Virus record (IMG/VR): IMGVR_UViG_3300028025_000005
Coordinates: 1 to 36,571 of that record
Length of the DNA stretch: 36,571 nt
Reading direction: 5' to 3' (one strand)
Source: a virus
Positions 7,597-15,827 of the stretch are shown here, in pieces; positions within the stretch are counted from its first letter, which is position 1, and each line of letters opens with the position of its first letter. Under the pieces are notes generated by a model. It was not told where the DNA came from. It worked only from the letters and a program-made list of their open reading frames with translations, and did not search any database. Position numbers and translations under genes: made by a program.

Positions 7597-9279
7597 ATGG
7601 CTTTGACAAAAGTTTCTTACTCAATGATTACAGGTGCTATATCTAACGTGCTTGATTTTGGAGCTGATGATACTGGTGTCACAAGTTCAACGGCTGCGTT
7701 TAATTTAGCTAACGCCGCTGGAAAAGGAATTGTTATTCCTAAAGGTAACTATTTAATATCTACCAATGTAACTTTTACCGTACCTGTTCAAATGGACTTC
7801 GGCGCTATTATTACAGTGCCTAATGGCGTAACTTTAGCTTTTAATAGAGGCTTTGAAGCAGAGGCGTCAAAAACTTTCAACACTACAGGAACGGGCGTAG
7901 TTACGTTCAATCCTCAATACACAGTTGAAGGCTTTGCTGAATGGTGGGGGGCAGAAGGCGGGTCTACGACAGACTCTGGCCCAGCGATCAACGCTGCTAT
8001 TGTTGCGTTATTAAAAGTACAACTGTTAGGTAAAGATTATTTTTCTAGTCAAACAATTAAAATACAACTCCCACACAGAGAATTGTGCGGCGTTGGCTAT
8101 GCTTTCTCCGACACTACAGACCAGGTAACTCGTCTTTTAGTATTCGATGGTTCATCTACCGTAGTTCAAATTGGGCCTGACGCTCAACCGCCAGCAATTA
8201 ATGATTTTCAACAGCAAAATGCGCTACGTAATATTTACATTGCAAGAGCCTCGGTGCCTGTAATTTCAAGCGCGTGTACTAGCGTTTTGGTTAAATTTAC
8301 CCTTTTTGCACAAATTGAAAACGTAAAAGCTACCGAATCAATCTATGGGTTTCAATTTGCTGGCACTGTTTATACAAATGTCACAAATTGTCAATCTAAT
8401 CGTGTTGCCTCTGGATCTGGCGCTGGTACAGACATTTGGTATGGATATTACATTAATGGGCTGCCTAATATTGGAGCCGCAGGTGGAAACGCGTCTGTGT
8501 ATATTAACTACTGCACTGCTGGGTGTAATAACCCAGCTTTATCCGCGTCTGGTAGCGTAGGTTTTTATGCTGATAATGCGTTTTCAGACGTATTTATGGA
8601 AAGCCCAGAAACAGTTACTTGCACAACCTCTATAGCAATATTTGGAAATGCTAGCCCATTGTTGCCCGCATCAAATGTGAATTTCATGGTAAAAAATCCT
8701 ATCAGTGACCAATTTAGCGAATTTGGCATTTATGTCCGCGATGCTAACGAATACGGCTCAGTTGCAATTAATGGGGGATACTATGGGCCAAAAGCAGGCG
8801 CAACAGCGTGCGTTTTTATACAAAATAGCGATGGCTCTGTCCGTGTAGACGGAGGACAATTTGTAATGGTTGGCGCTCCAACTACTGTTGGTATTGGGTT
8901 ACTTAATGCAAAAAACGCAATTATTGACACACCGCAAATTTTAGAATGTAGCACCGTGGGCATAGACGCAACTAACGCCGTTAGTTGTTATTTAACCCCA
9001 TTTTGCAAAAACTATCAAAACGTATTAACTAGCGCAGCGGTTCGATTCCTTGGTGGCTGTAACGCAAACTACGTTGCTCCGTTTGTTAACGGCGACGTTG
9101 GCGTTTCGTTTGGGGTTCAACTTGTCGGCACTACAAATGGTCGAAATGAAATAAATTGCACAGGCATCAATTCTTCAGCTATTAGTGGCGGCAGCGGAGA
9201 TAAGTTAGTAATTAACGGCTCTCAAGTTACTACTACAGGTCTGTCAGGGTCTAACCTTGTCAGCGGCGTGATGACATGA
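7597..9279 (+). CDS. Tailspike with right-handed beta-helix (pectate lyase-like)
   Basis: 560 aa with AAGGAAACC before the ATG. After a short adaptor, residues ~17-70 hold the classic signature of beta-helix depolymerases: VLDFGADDTGVTSSTAAFNLANAAGKGIVIPKGNY (written across two segments). The long central part is rich in Asn, Ile, Val and Gly with regular turns, as in pectate-lyase-type solenoids (for example NIYIARASVPVISS; VNFMVKNPISDQFSEFGIYV). The last ~60 residues change character and may form a trimerisation cap. By family, it should recognise and possibly cut a surface polysaccharide (capsule or O-antigen). Catalytic residues cannot be named from sequence alone. Confidence 0.85.
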   Translation: MALTKVSYSMITGAISNVLDFGADDTGVTSSTAAFNLANAAGKGIVIPKGNYLISTNVTFTVPVQMDFGAIITVPNGVTLAFNRGFEAEASKTFNTTGTGVVTFNPQYTVEGFAEWWGAEGGSTTDSGPAINAAIVALLKVQLLGKDYFSSQTIKIQLPHRELCGVGYAFSDTTDQVTRLLVFDGSSTVVQIGPDAQPPAINDFQQQNALRNIYIARASVPVISSACTSVLVKFTLFAQIENVKATESIYGFQFAGTVYTNVTNCQSNRVASGSGAGTDIWYGYYINGLPNIGAAGGNASVYINYCTAGCNNPALSASGSVGFYADNAFSDVFMESPETVTCTTSIAIFGNASPLLPASNVNFMVKNPISDQFSEFGIYVRDANEYGSVAINGGYYGPKAGATACVFIQNSDGSVRVDGGQFVMVGAPTTVGIGLLNAKNAIIDTPQILECSTVGIDATNAVSCYLTPFCKNYQNVLTSAAVRFLGGCNANYVAPFVNGDVGVSFGVQLVGTTNGRNEINCTGINSSAISGGSGDKLVINGSQVTTTGLSGSNLVSGVMT

Positions 9280-9297
9280 TTAAAAAACAAGCACCGC

Positions 9298-9326
9298 TTG
9301 ACGAATTTGCTGTTTAAGAATATATT
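9298..9326 (+). promoter_or_regulatory. Sigma70-type promoter for scaffold/capsid genes
   Basis: TTGACG (9298-9303), a 17-base spacer, then TATATT (9321-9326): five of six matches at each box with optimal spacing. Transcription would start near 9333 and read into the scaffold gene at 9379. It lies in the only gap of this region, just after the tailspike stop. It probably gives coat and scaffold extra transcript over the rest of the late operon. Confidence 0.75.
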
Positions 9327-9340
9327 TTGTATCAATCGTA

Positions 9341-9357
9341 CTGGTGCGACACACCAG
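9341..9357 (+). other. 5'-UTR hairpin of the scaffold transcript
   Basis: CTGGTG (9341-9346) and CACCAG (9352-9357) with loop CGACA. It lies about eight bases inside the predicted transcript start and ends before the ribosome site AAGGAAAC. There is no U-tract, so it is not a terminator. A hairpin at this place could protect the abundant capsid mRNA from 5' end decay; this is inference. Confidence 0.55.
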
Positions 9358-9378
9358 GGTTTCTAAGGAAACATCGAA

Positions 9379-10167
9379 ATGGACGAAAGTCAAGAAGTAG
9401 TACTAGCGGATGTACCCGCGCCGGAACTGGAAGCTACGGCAGCACCAGAACCCGAAGTAACTGCGCCGGAAGAAGCGTCAACTGAGGCATCTAAAACCTT
9501 CACACAAGAAGAATTAGACGCAGCTATTGGCAAACGCCTTGCAAGAGAACAACGTAAGTGGGAAAGAGAACAGGCAGCAAAGCAAGCGGAAACGCAAGCC
9601 AAGCGCGCAATACCAGCCGAACTCCCGCCCGTCGATTCGTTTGAATCGCCTGAAGCCTATGCCGATGTATTGGCAGAACGTAAGGCAGAAGAACTAATCG
9701 CTCGGCGTGAACAAGCTAGATTGCAGTCTGAGATTATTGAGTCCTATCACGAACGTGAAGAAGAAGCACGGAACAAGTACGATGATTTTGAACAAGTCGC
9801 CTACAATTCCAAGCTACCAATCACCGACGTTATGGCTCAAACGATCCAATCTTCCGATATTGGCCCCGATATGGCTTATTACCTAGGGTCTAATCCGAAA
9901 GAAGCGGAACGTATTTCTCGCCTAAGTCCAATGTTGCAGGCAAAAGAAATTGGTAAGTTAGAAGTCAAATTGGCTTCAAACCCACCAGTTAAAAAGACAA
10001 GTAACGCTCCGGCGCCTATTGCTCCGGTAACGGCACGATCCACTAGTGGATCACCTGCGTACGATACAACTGACCCTCGTTCGGTGAAAACCATGACGAC
10101 ATCAGAGTGGATCGAAGCAGAACGCCTGCGCCAGATCAAGAAGTACGAAGCACAACGAAACCGCTAA
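9379..10167 (+). CDS. Capsid scaffolding protein
   Basis: 262 aa, located directly before the coat gene. The first ~40 residues are acidic and Pro/Ala-rich. Residues ~45-130 are a charged coiled coil (GKRLAREQRKWEREQAAKQA; EELIARREQARLQSEIIESY). The C-terminus is basic (EWIEAERLRQIKKYEAQRNR), as in P22 scaffolding protein, where a basic helix-turn-helix contacts coat subunits. This profile of an acidic head, coiled coil and basic tail is typical of scaffolds that leave the prohead before packaging. AAGGAAACATCGAA lies before the ATG. No protease gene was seen, so release without cleavage, as in P22, is likely. Confidence 0.88.
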   Translation: MDESQEVVLADVPAPELEATAAPEPEVTAPEEASTEASKTFTQEELDAAIGKRLAREQRKWEREQAAKQAETQAKRAIPAELPPVDSFESPEAYADVLAERKAEELIARREQARLQSEIIESYHEREEEARNKYDDFEQVAYNSKLPITDVMAQTIQSSDIGPDMAYYLGSNPKEAERISRLSPMLQAKEIGKLEVKLASNPPVKKTSNAPAPIAPVTARSTSGSPAYDTTDPRSVKTMTTSEWIEAERLRQIKKYEAQRNR

Positions 10168-10184
10168 CTATTTAAGGACTTAAT

Positions 10185-11393
10185 ATGTCAAATTCGATCT
10201 TAACCATCGACATGATTACAAGAAAAGCCCTCGAAATCCTCGAGAACAACCTTGTACTCACACGTAACGTAAACCGCCAGTATGACGATTCTTTCGCTGT
10301 TGAAGGCGCAAAAATCGGTTCTACTCTCCGTATCCGCTTACCAGACCGCGCTTTGGTAACTGACGGTGCCGCCCTGCAAGTTCAGGACGACAACGAGCAG
10401 TTCACCACTTTAGCTGTCAACAACCAAAAGCACATTGGTGTTAACTTCACCACAGCCGAATTGACAATGCAGATGGACGACTTTGCAGAACGTGTACTAA
10501 AGCCACGTATCTCCCAGTTGGCCTCGTCTATTGACGCTGACGTAGCTAACAGCTTCAAAACCATTTTCCAATCTGTTGGCACACCAGGCACAACGCCTTC
10601 AACTTCTTTGGTGCTGTTACAAGCCCAGCAGAAGCTGAACGAAGCCGCTGCCGTTATGTCACCACGCTACGCTACTGTTAACCCAGCAGCGAACGCAGGT
10701 TTGGTAGAAGGCATGAAAGGCCTGTTTAACCCAACTGACACCATTTCTAAGCAGTTCAAGAATGGCATGATGGGCGTAGGCGTTTTGGGCTTTGACGAGA
10801 TCAACATGAGCCAATCCATTAAACAGTTCACTACAGGTTCACGTAATGCAACTGGTACAACTGGCGCAGCCGTAACTACCGAAGGTTCAAACACCATCGT
10901 ATTGGCAGGTGTTGGTAACGCATTGACCATCCGCGCTGGCGACGTATTTACGGTTGCTGGTTGTTTCTCTGTTAACCCACAAACCCGCGAGTCTACTGGT
11001 TCACTCCAGCAGTTCGTAGTATTGGCTGACGTAACATCGTCCGCTGGTGGCGCTGCAACAGTAACAGTTAGCCCAGCTATGTTTAGCGCAAGCCAAGCAT
11101 TAGCTACGGTTACCTCACTGCCAGCAAACGGCGTAGTAACAACCTTCATTGGCGCCGCTTCTAGCCAGTACGCACAAAACTTGATTTACCATAAAGATGC
11201 GATCACTTTTGCGACCGCTGACTTGTTGGTACCACAGGGCGTAGATATGGCTTCACGTCAAGTTCACAACGGCATCTCGATGCGTATTGTTCGCCAATAC
11301 GACATCAACAATGACCGTTTGCCTTGCCGTATTGACGTACTCTATGGCTACAGCACGATCCGTCCACAAATGGGCGTTCGTATGTGGGGTTAA
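10185..11393 (+). CDS. Major capsid protein (P22 coat-like)
   Basis: 402 aa, close to P22 gp5 (430 aa). It starts MSNSILTIDMITRKALEILE, then NNLVLTRNVNRQYDDSFA and GAKIGSTLRIRLPDRALV, the characteristic opening of the P22 coat family (HK97 fold). Later come the spine-like HIGVNFTTAELTMQMDDFAE, an inserted Thr/Val-rich region (~220-320) where P22 carries its I-domain, and the end YDINNDRLPCRIDVLYGYST. A good ribosome site precedes it and a strong terminator follows, both consistent with very high expression. It is the best single marker of the phage's P22-like capsid lineage. Confidence 0.94.
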   Translation: MSNSILTIDMITRKALEILENNLVLTRNVNRQYDDSFAVEGAKIGSTLRIRLPDRALVTDGAALQVQDDNEQFTTLAVNNQKHIGVNFTTAELTMQMDDFAERVLKPRISQLASSIDADVANSFKTIFQSVGTPGTTPSTSLVLLQAQQKLNEAAAVMSPRYATVNPAANAGLVEGMKGLFNPTDTISKQFKNGMMGVGVLGFDEINMSQSIKQFTTGSRNATGTTGAAVTTEGSNTIVLAGVGNALTIRAGDVFTVAGCFSVNPQTRESTGSLQQFVVLADVTSSAGGAATVTVSPAMFSASQALATVTSLPANGVVTTFIGAASSQYAQNLIYHKDAITFATADLLVPQGVDMASRQVHNGISMRIVRQYDINNDRLPCRIDVLYGYSTIRPQMGVRMWG

Positions 11394-11403
11394 CCCTAAT
11401 TGT

Positions 11404-11426
11404 CCCCGCTACGGCGGGGGCTTTTT
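11404..11426 (+). terminator. Rho-independent terminator after the coat gene
   Basis: Stem CCCCGC (11404-11409)/GCGGGG (11414-11419), loop TACG, then GC and five T. It sits 10 bases after the coat stop. It should end most transcripts from the capsid promoter, with read-through serving downstream tail genes. Confidence 0.85.
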
Positions 11427-11452
11427 AACATTTATTTTTAAAGGAATTTATC

Positions 11453-11851
11453 ATGGCTCTCCCAAATGGTGCAGGTGGTTATCAATTAGGCGACGGCAAT
11501 ATCGGCGAAGCTCAATTATTTGTACAAGGCGCTCCAACGCTTTTGTCTGCTGATGTAACAGTTACTGCTGCTCAGTTATCCAACGGTCTATTCACAGTAG
11601 ATCCTGCGGCTGACATCACAGCAACTCTGCCAACTGTTGCGCTTCTCGAAGCCGACATTAGCAGCGCAGCTAAGACAGACATCGCGTTTGACTTTGCGGT
11701 TGTTAACATTGATGCAGGCTTTCAAGTAACGTTTGCAGTCGGTACAGGCTGGTCAATCGTGGGCAACGCTGTTGTTCTCGAGGCTACTTCAGCCCAGTTC
11801 CGCGCTCGTAAAACAAGCGAAACTACTTGGACTTTGTATCGTATTGCTTAA
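11453..11851 (+). CDS. Capsid-adjacent structural protein, possible decoration/head fibre protein
   Basis: 132 aa with AAAGGAATTT before the ATG. It starts MALPNGAGGYQLGDGNIGEA and continues as a beta-rich, acidic, cysteine-free protein ending SAQFRARKTSETTWTLYRIA. ORFs with this MALPxGAGGYQxGDGN opening commonly follow the coat gene in podoviruses. A capsid surface or fibre role is inferred from position. It is isolated between two terminators, suggesting separately tuned abundance. Confidence 0.7.
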   Translation: MALPNGAGGYQLGDGNIGEAQLFVQGAPTLLSADVTVTAAQLSNGLFTVDPAADITATLPTVALLEADISSAAKTDIAFDFAVVNIDAGFQVTFAVGTGWSIVGNAVVLEATSAQFRARKTSETTWTLYRIA

Positions 11852-11859
11852 TGTAATAT

Positions 11860-11882
11860 CCCGCCCTTCGGGGCGGGTTTTT
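11860..11882 (+). terminator. Rho-independent terminator with UUCG tetraloop
   Basis: Perfect 7-bp stem CCCGCCC (11860-11866)/GGGCGGG (11871-11877) closing a TTCG loop, followed by five T. It lies 9 bases after the preceding stop codon. Confidence 0.92.
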
Positions 11883-11895
11883 AAAGGAAACTATT

Positions 11896-12132
11896 ATGTC
11901 AAACACTAAAGCCGTAGGTGTTGCTTTTGCTGACCCGTTATTTGACGATGTTCAGTTTCAGGCATACACCGTAGCACAGTTGCCTACCGCGTCTACTGCG
12001 TTACTTGGCACACGTTCAGTTGTTACCAATTCCAACGCGGCTTTAACCGCTGGCATTGGCGCTGTTGTTGCTGGTGGTGGCGCAAACGTTGTACCAGTCT
12101 TTTGCGATGGTACAAATTGGCGTATCGGGTAA
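11896..12132 (+). CDS. 78-aa small virion protein, unknown
   Basis: AAAGGAAAC lies seven bases before the ATG. The sequence is hydrophobic and Ala/Val-rich with little charge (AYTVAQLPTASTALLGTRSV; AALTAGIGAVVAGGGANVVP) and ends PVFCDGTNWRIG. The C-terminal FCDGTNWR pattern is frequent at the ends of small phage tail or fibre-associated proteins. No function is assignable. Confidence 0.65.
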   Translation: MSNTKAVGVAFADPLFDDVQFQAYTVAQLPTASTALLGTRSVVTNSNAALTAGIGAVVAGGGANVVPVFCDGTNWRIG

Positions 12133-12138
12133 TTTAAT

Positions 12139-12156
12139 GGGGGACTTCGGTTCCCC
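12139..12156 (+). other. UUCG hairpin at a gene junction without a U-tract
   Basis: GGGGGAC (12139-12145)/GTTCCCC (12150-12156) around TTCG, a 7-bp stem with one G-U pair. No T-run follows, so termination would be weak. The next ATG is eight bases downstream with no visible Shine-Dalgarno in between, so the hairpin may influence translation start or mark an mRNA processing end. Confidence 0.6.
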
Positions 12157-12164
12157 AACTAACT

Positions 12165-12380
12165 ATGCCCATAATCTACTTAGAACACCCTGACCACGGA
12201 CACAAGATTGCTACGATGGAACAGGAAGCCGAATTTGATGAACAAAACGGTTGGACACGGTATACTGTTGACACACCAACTCCCGTAGTTGAAGTGGTCG
12301 AAGCTGCGGTTGAAGAACCAGTTGCTATCGAATTAGTTGCTAACGCGCTAAAACCAAAGACACGACGTAAATCTGCTTAA
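12165..12380 (+). CDS. 71-aa acidic protein, unknown
   Basis: MPIIYLEHPDHGHKIATMEQ at the start, then a Val/Glu/Pro-rich linker (PVVEVVEAAVEEPVAIELVA) and a basic end KPKTRRKSA. The N-terminal HPDHGHKIATMEQEA pattern with xxGWTRY resembles a small family found between coat and head-completion genes. The low-complexity acidic linker ending in a positive tail suggests a flexible connector. It has no Shine-Dalgarno; see the hairpin before it. Confidence 0.65.
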   Translation: MPIIYLEHPDHGHKIATMEQEAEFDEQNGWTRYTVDTPTPVVEVVEAAVEEPVAIELVANALKPKTRRKSA

Positions 12381-12393
12381 TTAAGGGGTAGCT

Positions 12394-13104
12394 ATGACCA
12401 CGGCTAACGAACAAATCAACGGCGCCCTGCGCTTACTAGGTGTGTTAGCCGAAGGCGAAACGCCCTCTGCCGCTACGTCACAAGACGCTTTAGTTGCGTT
12501 AAATCAAATGATTGACAGTTGGAATACCGAACGTTTGTCGGTGTTCAGCACCCAAGACCAAGTACGCACATGGCCCCCTGGCAGTATTAGCCAGACATTA
12601 GGCCCTACAGGTACGCTTGTTGGTCAGCGCCCTATATTAATTAACGACGCTACTTATTTCCGTGATCCAGCGAATAATATCTCGTATGGCATTAAGCTAA
12701 TTAACCAACAGCAGTACAACGGTATCGCCGTTAAAACCGTTACATCCACGTACCCACAAGTGATGTGGGTCAACATGACTTACCCTGACATTGAAATATA
12801 TGTCTATCCCGTACCTATTAAGCCACTTGAGTTTCATTTTGTATCGGTTGAGCCGCTTATGTCGGTGCCTAGCTTGTCTACCGACATCACTATGCCGCCA
12901 GGCTATCTACGGGCGTTTAAATACAACCTCGCCTGCGAGTTTGCGGCTGAGTTTGGGGTTGAGCCTAGCCCACAGGTTTTGCGCGTCGCTATGACCTCTA
13001 AACGCAATCTGAAGCGCATTAACAACCCTGACGACATTATGTCGTTGCCATACAGCTTAGTAGCGACACGGCAGCGATTTAATATTTTTGCGGGTAATTT
13101 CTAA
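12394..13104 (+). CDS. Head-completion/tail accessory factor (P22 gp4-like)
   Basis: 236 aa after AAGGGGTAGCT. It begins with a helical segment NEQINGALRLLGVLAEGETP, then ALVALNQMIDSWNTERLSVF. The later part has YLRAFKYNLACEFAAEFGVE and LKRINNPDDIMSLPY. This matches the P22 gp4 family of connector proteins, which bind below the portal ring after packaging and provide the site for gp10 and the tail needle. The gene order gp4-like then gp10-like, overlapping by one base (TAATG), is conserved in P22-type phages and supports the call. P22 gp4 also has a muralytic activity, but that cannot be claimed here. Confidence 0.85.
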   Translation: MTTANEQINGALRLLGVLAEGETPSAATSQDALVALNQMIDSWNTERLSVFSTQDQVRTWPPGSISQTLGPTGTLVGQRPILINDATYFRDPANNISYGIKLINQQQYNGIAVKTVTSTYPQVMWVNMTYPDIEIYVYPVPIKPLEFHFVSVEPLMSVPSLSTDITMPPGYLRAFKYNLACEFAAEFGVEPSPQVLRVAMTSKRNLKRINNPDDIMSLPYSLVATRQRFNIFAGNF

Positions 13105-14633
13105 TGAAAACCCCAATTCTGGGGCAGGCGTATGTAGCCCGTAGCGTTAACGCGGCAGACAACCGCATGGTTAATCTGTTTCCTGAAGCTATACCCAACG
13201 AAGGTAAAGAAGCAGGGTTTCTTAACCGCGCCCCCGGGTTGCGTCTACTGACTACTGTTGGTACAGGCCCCGTACGCGGTTTGTGGTCATTTAACAATAA
13301 TATGTACGCCGTATCTGGCAATGAGTTATACAAAATTAGCAGCGCTTACACGGTTACGTTACTTGGCGCCATTGTTGGCACTGGCCCAGTTTCTATGGTT
13401 GACAACGGTACGCAGCTATTTATCGCCGCTAATGGCCCTAGCTACGTCTACAACTCAGTTACTAACGTATTCCAACAAGTTACTGACCCTGACTTTCCAG
13501 GTGCTGTTACGGTATCGTATTTAGATGGCTACTTTATATTTAACGAGCCAAACAGCCAAAGAATATGGGTTACAAGCCTATTAGACGGCACGCAAATTGA
13601 TCCGCTTGATTTTGCAAGCGCAGAAGGCAACCCTGACGGCTTAGTAGCGGTCATTGTTAATAATCGTGAGGCATGGCTGTTTGGTACTAATTCAATTGAG
13701 GTTTGGTACGACGCTGGTACGCCTGATTTTCCTCTTGCGCGTATTCAAGGCGCGTCTAACGAGATTGGTTGCGCCGCCGCATTTTCGGTAGCCAAATTAG
13801 ATAACTCGGTGTTTTGGCTAGGCAAAGACGCCCGCGGGCAAGGTATTGTGTACCGTAACAACGGCTACACGGGCATCCGCGCGTCTAACCATGCAATTGA
13901 ATGGCAGATTCAACAATACGGCGATATTAGCAATGCGGTTGCGTATACCTATCAGCAAGACGGTCACAGCTTCTATGTGCTGACGTTCCCTACAGTACAA
14001 AAAACGTGGGTGTACGATGTGGTAACCCAGTCGTGGCACGAACGGGCTGGTTGGTCAAACGGCGACTTTGTACGCTATCGTCCTAATTGCCAAACGGCAT
14101 TTAACAACGAAGTAATCCTTGGCGATTACGAAAACGGCAATTTGTATGCTTATGATTTAGAAGTGTATTCGGAAAATGGAAAGATACAAAAATGGCTGCG
14201 TTCGTGGCGCGCTATCCCTAGCGGTCAAAACAACTTACGCCGTACCGCCCAACACACTATGCAACTTGATTGCGAAACGGGCGTGGGTTTAAACGGCGTT
14301 GACCCACAAGACGTTATTGTTAATTACCTGCTTACCGAATCAAATGACATTATTGACACTGAAAACGGTGACAATATCGTATTAGATTACGCAACCGTGC
14401 AAGGCGCTAACCCACAAGCCATGTTGCGTTGGTCAGACGATGGCGGTCACACTTGGTCAAATGAACACTGGGCATCTATGGCTCGCATTGGTCAATATGG
14501 TCGCCGGGTGTTTTGGCGTCGCCTTGGTATGACGCAAAAACTCCGCGATCGCGTGTACGAGGTGTCTGGCACCGATCCAGTTAAGGTTGTTATTCTTGGT
14601 GCTGAACTACTATTAAGCCCAACCCGTGCCTAG
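13104..14633 (+). CDS. Packaged-DNA stabilisation / tail hub protein (P22 gp10-like)
   Basis: 509 aa, close to P22 gp10 (472 aa). The N-terminus (TPILGQAYVARSVNAADNRM, then VNLFPEAIPNEGKEAGFLNR and APGLRLL) and repeated beta-propeller-like blades (LWSFNNNMYAVSGNELYKIS; IAANGPSYVYN; WLFGTNSIEVWYDAGTPDFP) are characteristic of this family. In the particle it sits under gp4 and holds the tailspikes and needle while closing the DNA channel. The last ~120 residues (WSDDGGHTWSNEHWASMARI) are a conserved beta block. It is coupled to the gp4-like gene upstream and overlaps the next gene by eight bases. Confidence 0.9.
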   Translation: MKTPILGQAYVARSVNAADNRMVNLFPEAIPNEGKEAGFLNRAPGLRLLTTVGTGPVRGLWSFNNNMYAVSGNELYKISSAYTVTLLGAIVGTGPVSMVDNGTQLFIAANGPSYVYNSVTNVFQQVTDPDFPGAVTVSYLDGYFIFNEPNSQRIWVTSLLDGTQIDPLDFASAEGNPDGLVAVIVNNREAWLFGTNSIEVWYDAGTPDFPLARIQGASNEIGCAAAFSVAKLDNSVFWLGKDARGQGIVYRNNGYTGIRASNHAIEWQIQQYGDISNAVAYTYQQDGHSFYVLTFPTVQKTWVYDVVTQSWHERAGWSNGDFVRYRPNCQTAFNNEVILGDYENGNLYAYDLEVYSENGKIQKWLRSWRAIPSGQNNLRRTAQHTMQLDCETGVGLNGVDPQDVIVNYLLTESNDIIDTENGDNIVLDYATVQGANPQAMLRWSDDGGHTWSNEHWASMARIGQYGRRVFWRRLGMTQKLRDRVYEVSGTDPVKVVILGAELLLSPTRA

Positions 14634-15492
14634 CCCGCTTAACCTTACAACCATACCAGCGCCGCGCACGCCGCTGACTGACCCCGCTACAGGGCTATTA
14701 TCCCGTGAATGGTATAGGTTTTTTCTAAATCTGTTTAATTTAACAGGCGCGGGTAGCAACGACGTTAGCTTAGATGAATTGCAGATTGGGCCACCGTTTG
14801 CTACGGTAGACGAGATCAACAACTCCACTGACACTAAGATTCAAGGTTTTGCTACGGCGCCATCGCAAGACGGGCTACTAGCGCAAATTGCTCAGTTGCA
14901 GAAACAAGTCCAAGCGGCAGAACTTAGCGCTGAAGGCGCTGTCATGGCGCTACAGGCGCAACTAGCCAACTTAGCCACCGATGTGCAAGGGTTAGCCTTA
15001 TCGCCGTCTGCAACACCCCAGTTACAACGGGCGAGGTACGGGTCGTTTTACGACACTACCACGCAGACAGGCACGGTCATTAACACGGCTAAAGCCATTA
15101 CGTTTAACACAACTGACCTAAGCAACGGCGTATACCTTGGTACGCCGACCTCACGGGTTACGGTTGATACGGATGGAATTTACAACTACGATATGTCGTT
15201 TCAGTTAGACAAGACTAGCGGCGGCGTAGGTAACTTTTACATTTGGTTTAGGCTTAACGGCGTAGACGTACCCAACAGCGCTAGTTACATACGGATTCAA
15301 GGCAACAACGCAGAGATTTTTTCGTCTTTAAACTACTTTTTTGACTTAAAATCAGGCGATTACGTAGAGATAATGTTTTCGGTTTCGGATCTTAGCGTTG
15401 AAATTGCGGCTTTTCCCGCTGTTGCGCCTGTCCCAGCCATACCATCTATCATTCTGACCGTTGCAAATAATATTGAAGGAGCATCAACATGA
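14626..15492 (+). CDS. Virion protein with helical N-terminus and C1q/TNF-like C-terminus
   Basis: 288 aa. The start is GTG at 14626, eight bases inside the gp10-like gene, because the protein then begins MPSPLNLTTIPAPRTPLTDP as in relatives. Residues ~80-125 form a coiled coil (LAQIAQLQKQVQAAELSAEG). From ~140 the chain reads RYGSFYDTTTQTGTVINTAK...ITFNTTDLSNGVYL...GIYNYDMSFQLDKTSGGVGN...NFYIWFRLNGVDVPNS, then SGDYVEIMFSVSD and a PSIILTVAN end. This is the jelly-roll pattern of C1q-like domains in phage fibres, which trimerise and often bind ligands. Role at the tail tip or needle is inferred from the neighbours. Confidence 0.8.
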   Translation: MPSPLNLTTIPAPRTPLTDPATGLLSREWYRFFLNLFNLTGAGSNDVSLDELQIGPPFATVDEINNSTDTKIQGFATAPSQDGLLAQIAQLQKQVQAAELSAEGAVMALQAQLANLATDVQGLALSPSATPQLQRARYGSFYDTTTQTGTVINTAKAITFNTTDLSNGVYLGTPTSRVTVDTDGIYNYDMSFQLDKTSGGVGNFYIWFRLNGVDVPNSASYIRIQGNNAEIFSSLNYFFDLKSGDYVEIMFSVSDLSVEIAAFPAVAPVPAIPSIILTVANNIEGAST

Positions 15493-15827
15493 CTGTAACC
15501 GTACGGGTTCTAATCCCCGCCAAAACCGCTGAGGCAACCCAGCAAACCCAATACACTGCCAATAACGTAACCACAATTATTGACAAGTTCACCGCTACCA
15601 ATTACAGCGCAACTGCTGCGTCGATCAGTGTTAACTTGGTTACATTGTCAGGCGGGGCGGGTAACGACAACTTAATTGTTAAGCTCAAAGTGTTACAGCC
15701 AAGCGAAACTTACACGTTTCCTGAGATTGTGGGCGCTGCCTTACGTTCAGGGGATTTTATCTCCACTATCGCTGGTACAGGCTCTGCCATCAATATTCGG
15801 TCTAGCGGACGTGAGATTACAAGCTGA
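15489..15827 (+). CDS. 112-aa virion-associated beta protein, unknown
   Basis: Starts in the ATGA overlap with the C1q-like gene, after AAGGAGCATCAAC, a good ribosome site. It is all-beta and Thr-rich (MTVTVRVLIPAKTAEATQQT; ATNYSATAASISVNLVTLSG), with an Ile-rich end SAINIRSSGREITS. Such proteins occur beside tail genes of podoviruses without an assigned function. It overlaps the next gene by one base (TGATG). Confidence 0.7.
   Translation: MTVTVRVLIPAKTAEATQQTQYTANNVTTIIDKFTATNYSATAASISVNLVTLSGGAGNDNLIVKLKVLQPSETYTFPEIVGAALRSGDFISTIAGTGSAINIRSSGREITS

Noticed and set aside
7550-7606. 18-codon frame MTTQKLALESILRKPLWL between the fibre-neighbour gene and the tailspike
   Set aside because: It starts in an ATGA overlap, but its second half is simply the tailspike ribosome site and start. 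Too short to support.
9276-9317. 13-codon frame after the tailspike
   Set aside because: It overlaps the capsid promoter and has no ribosome site.
10667-11149. 160-codon minus-strand frame inside the coat gene
   Set aside because: Antisense shadow of a highly biased coding sequence, Val/Ala/Thr-rich with no start signal.
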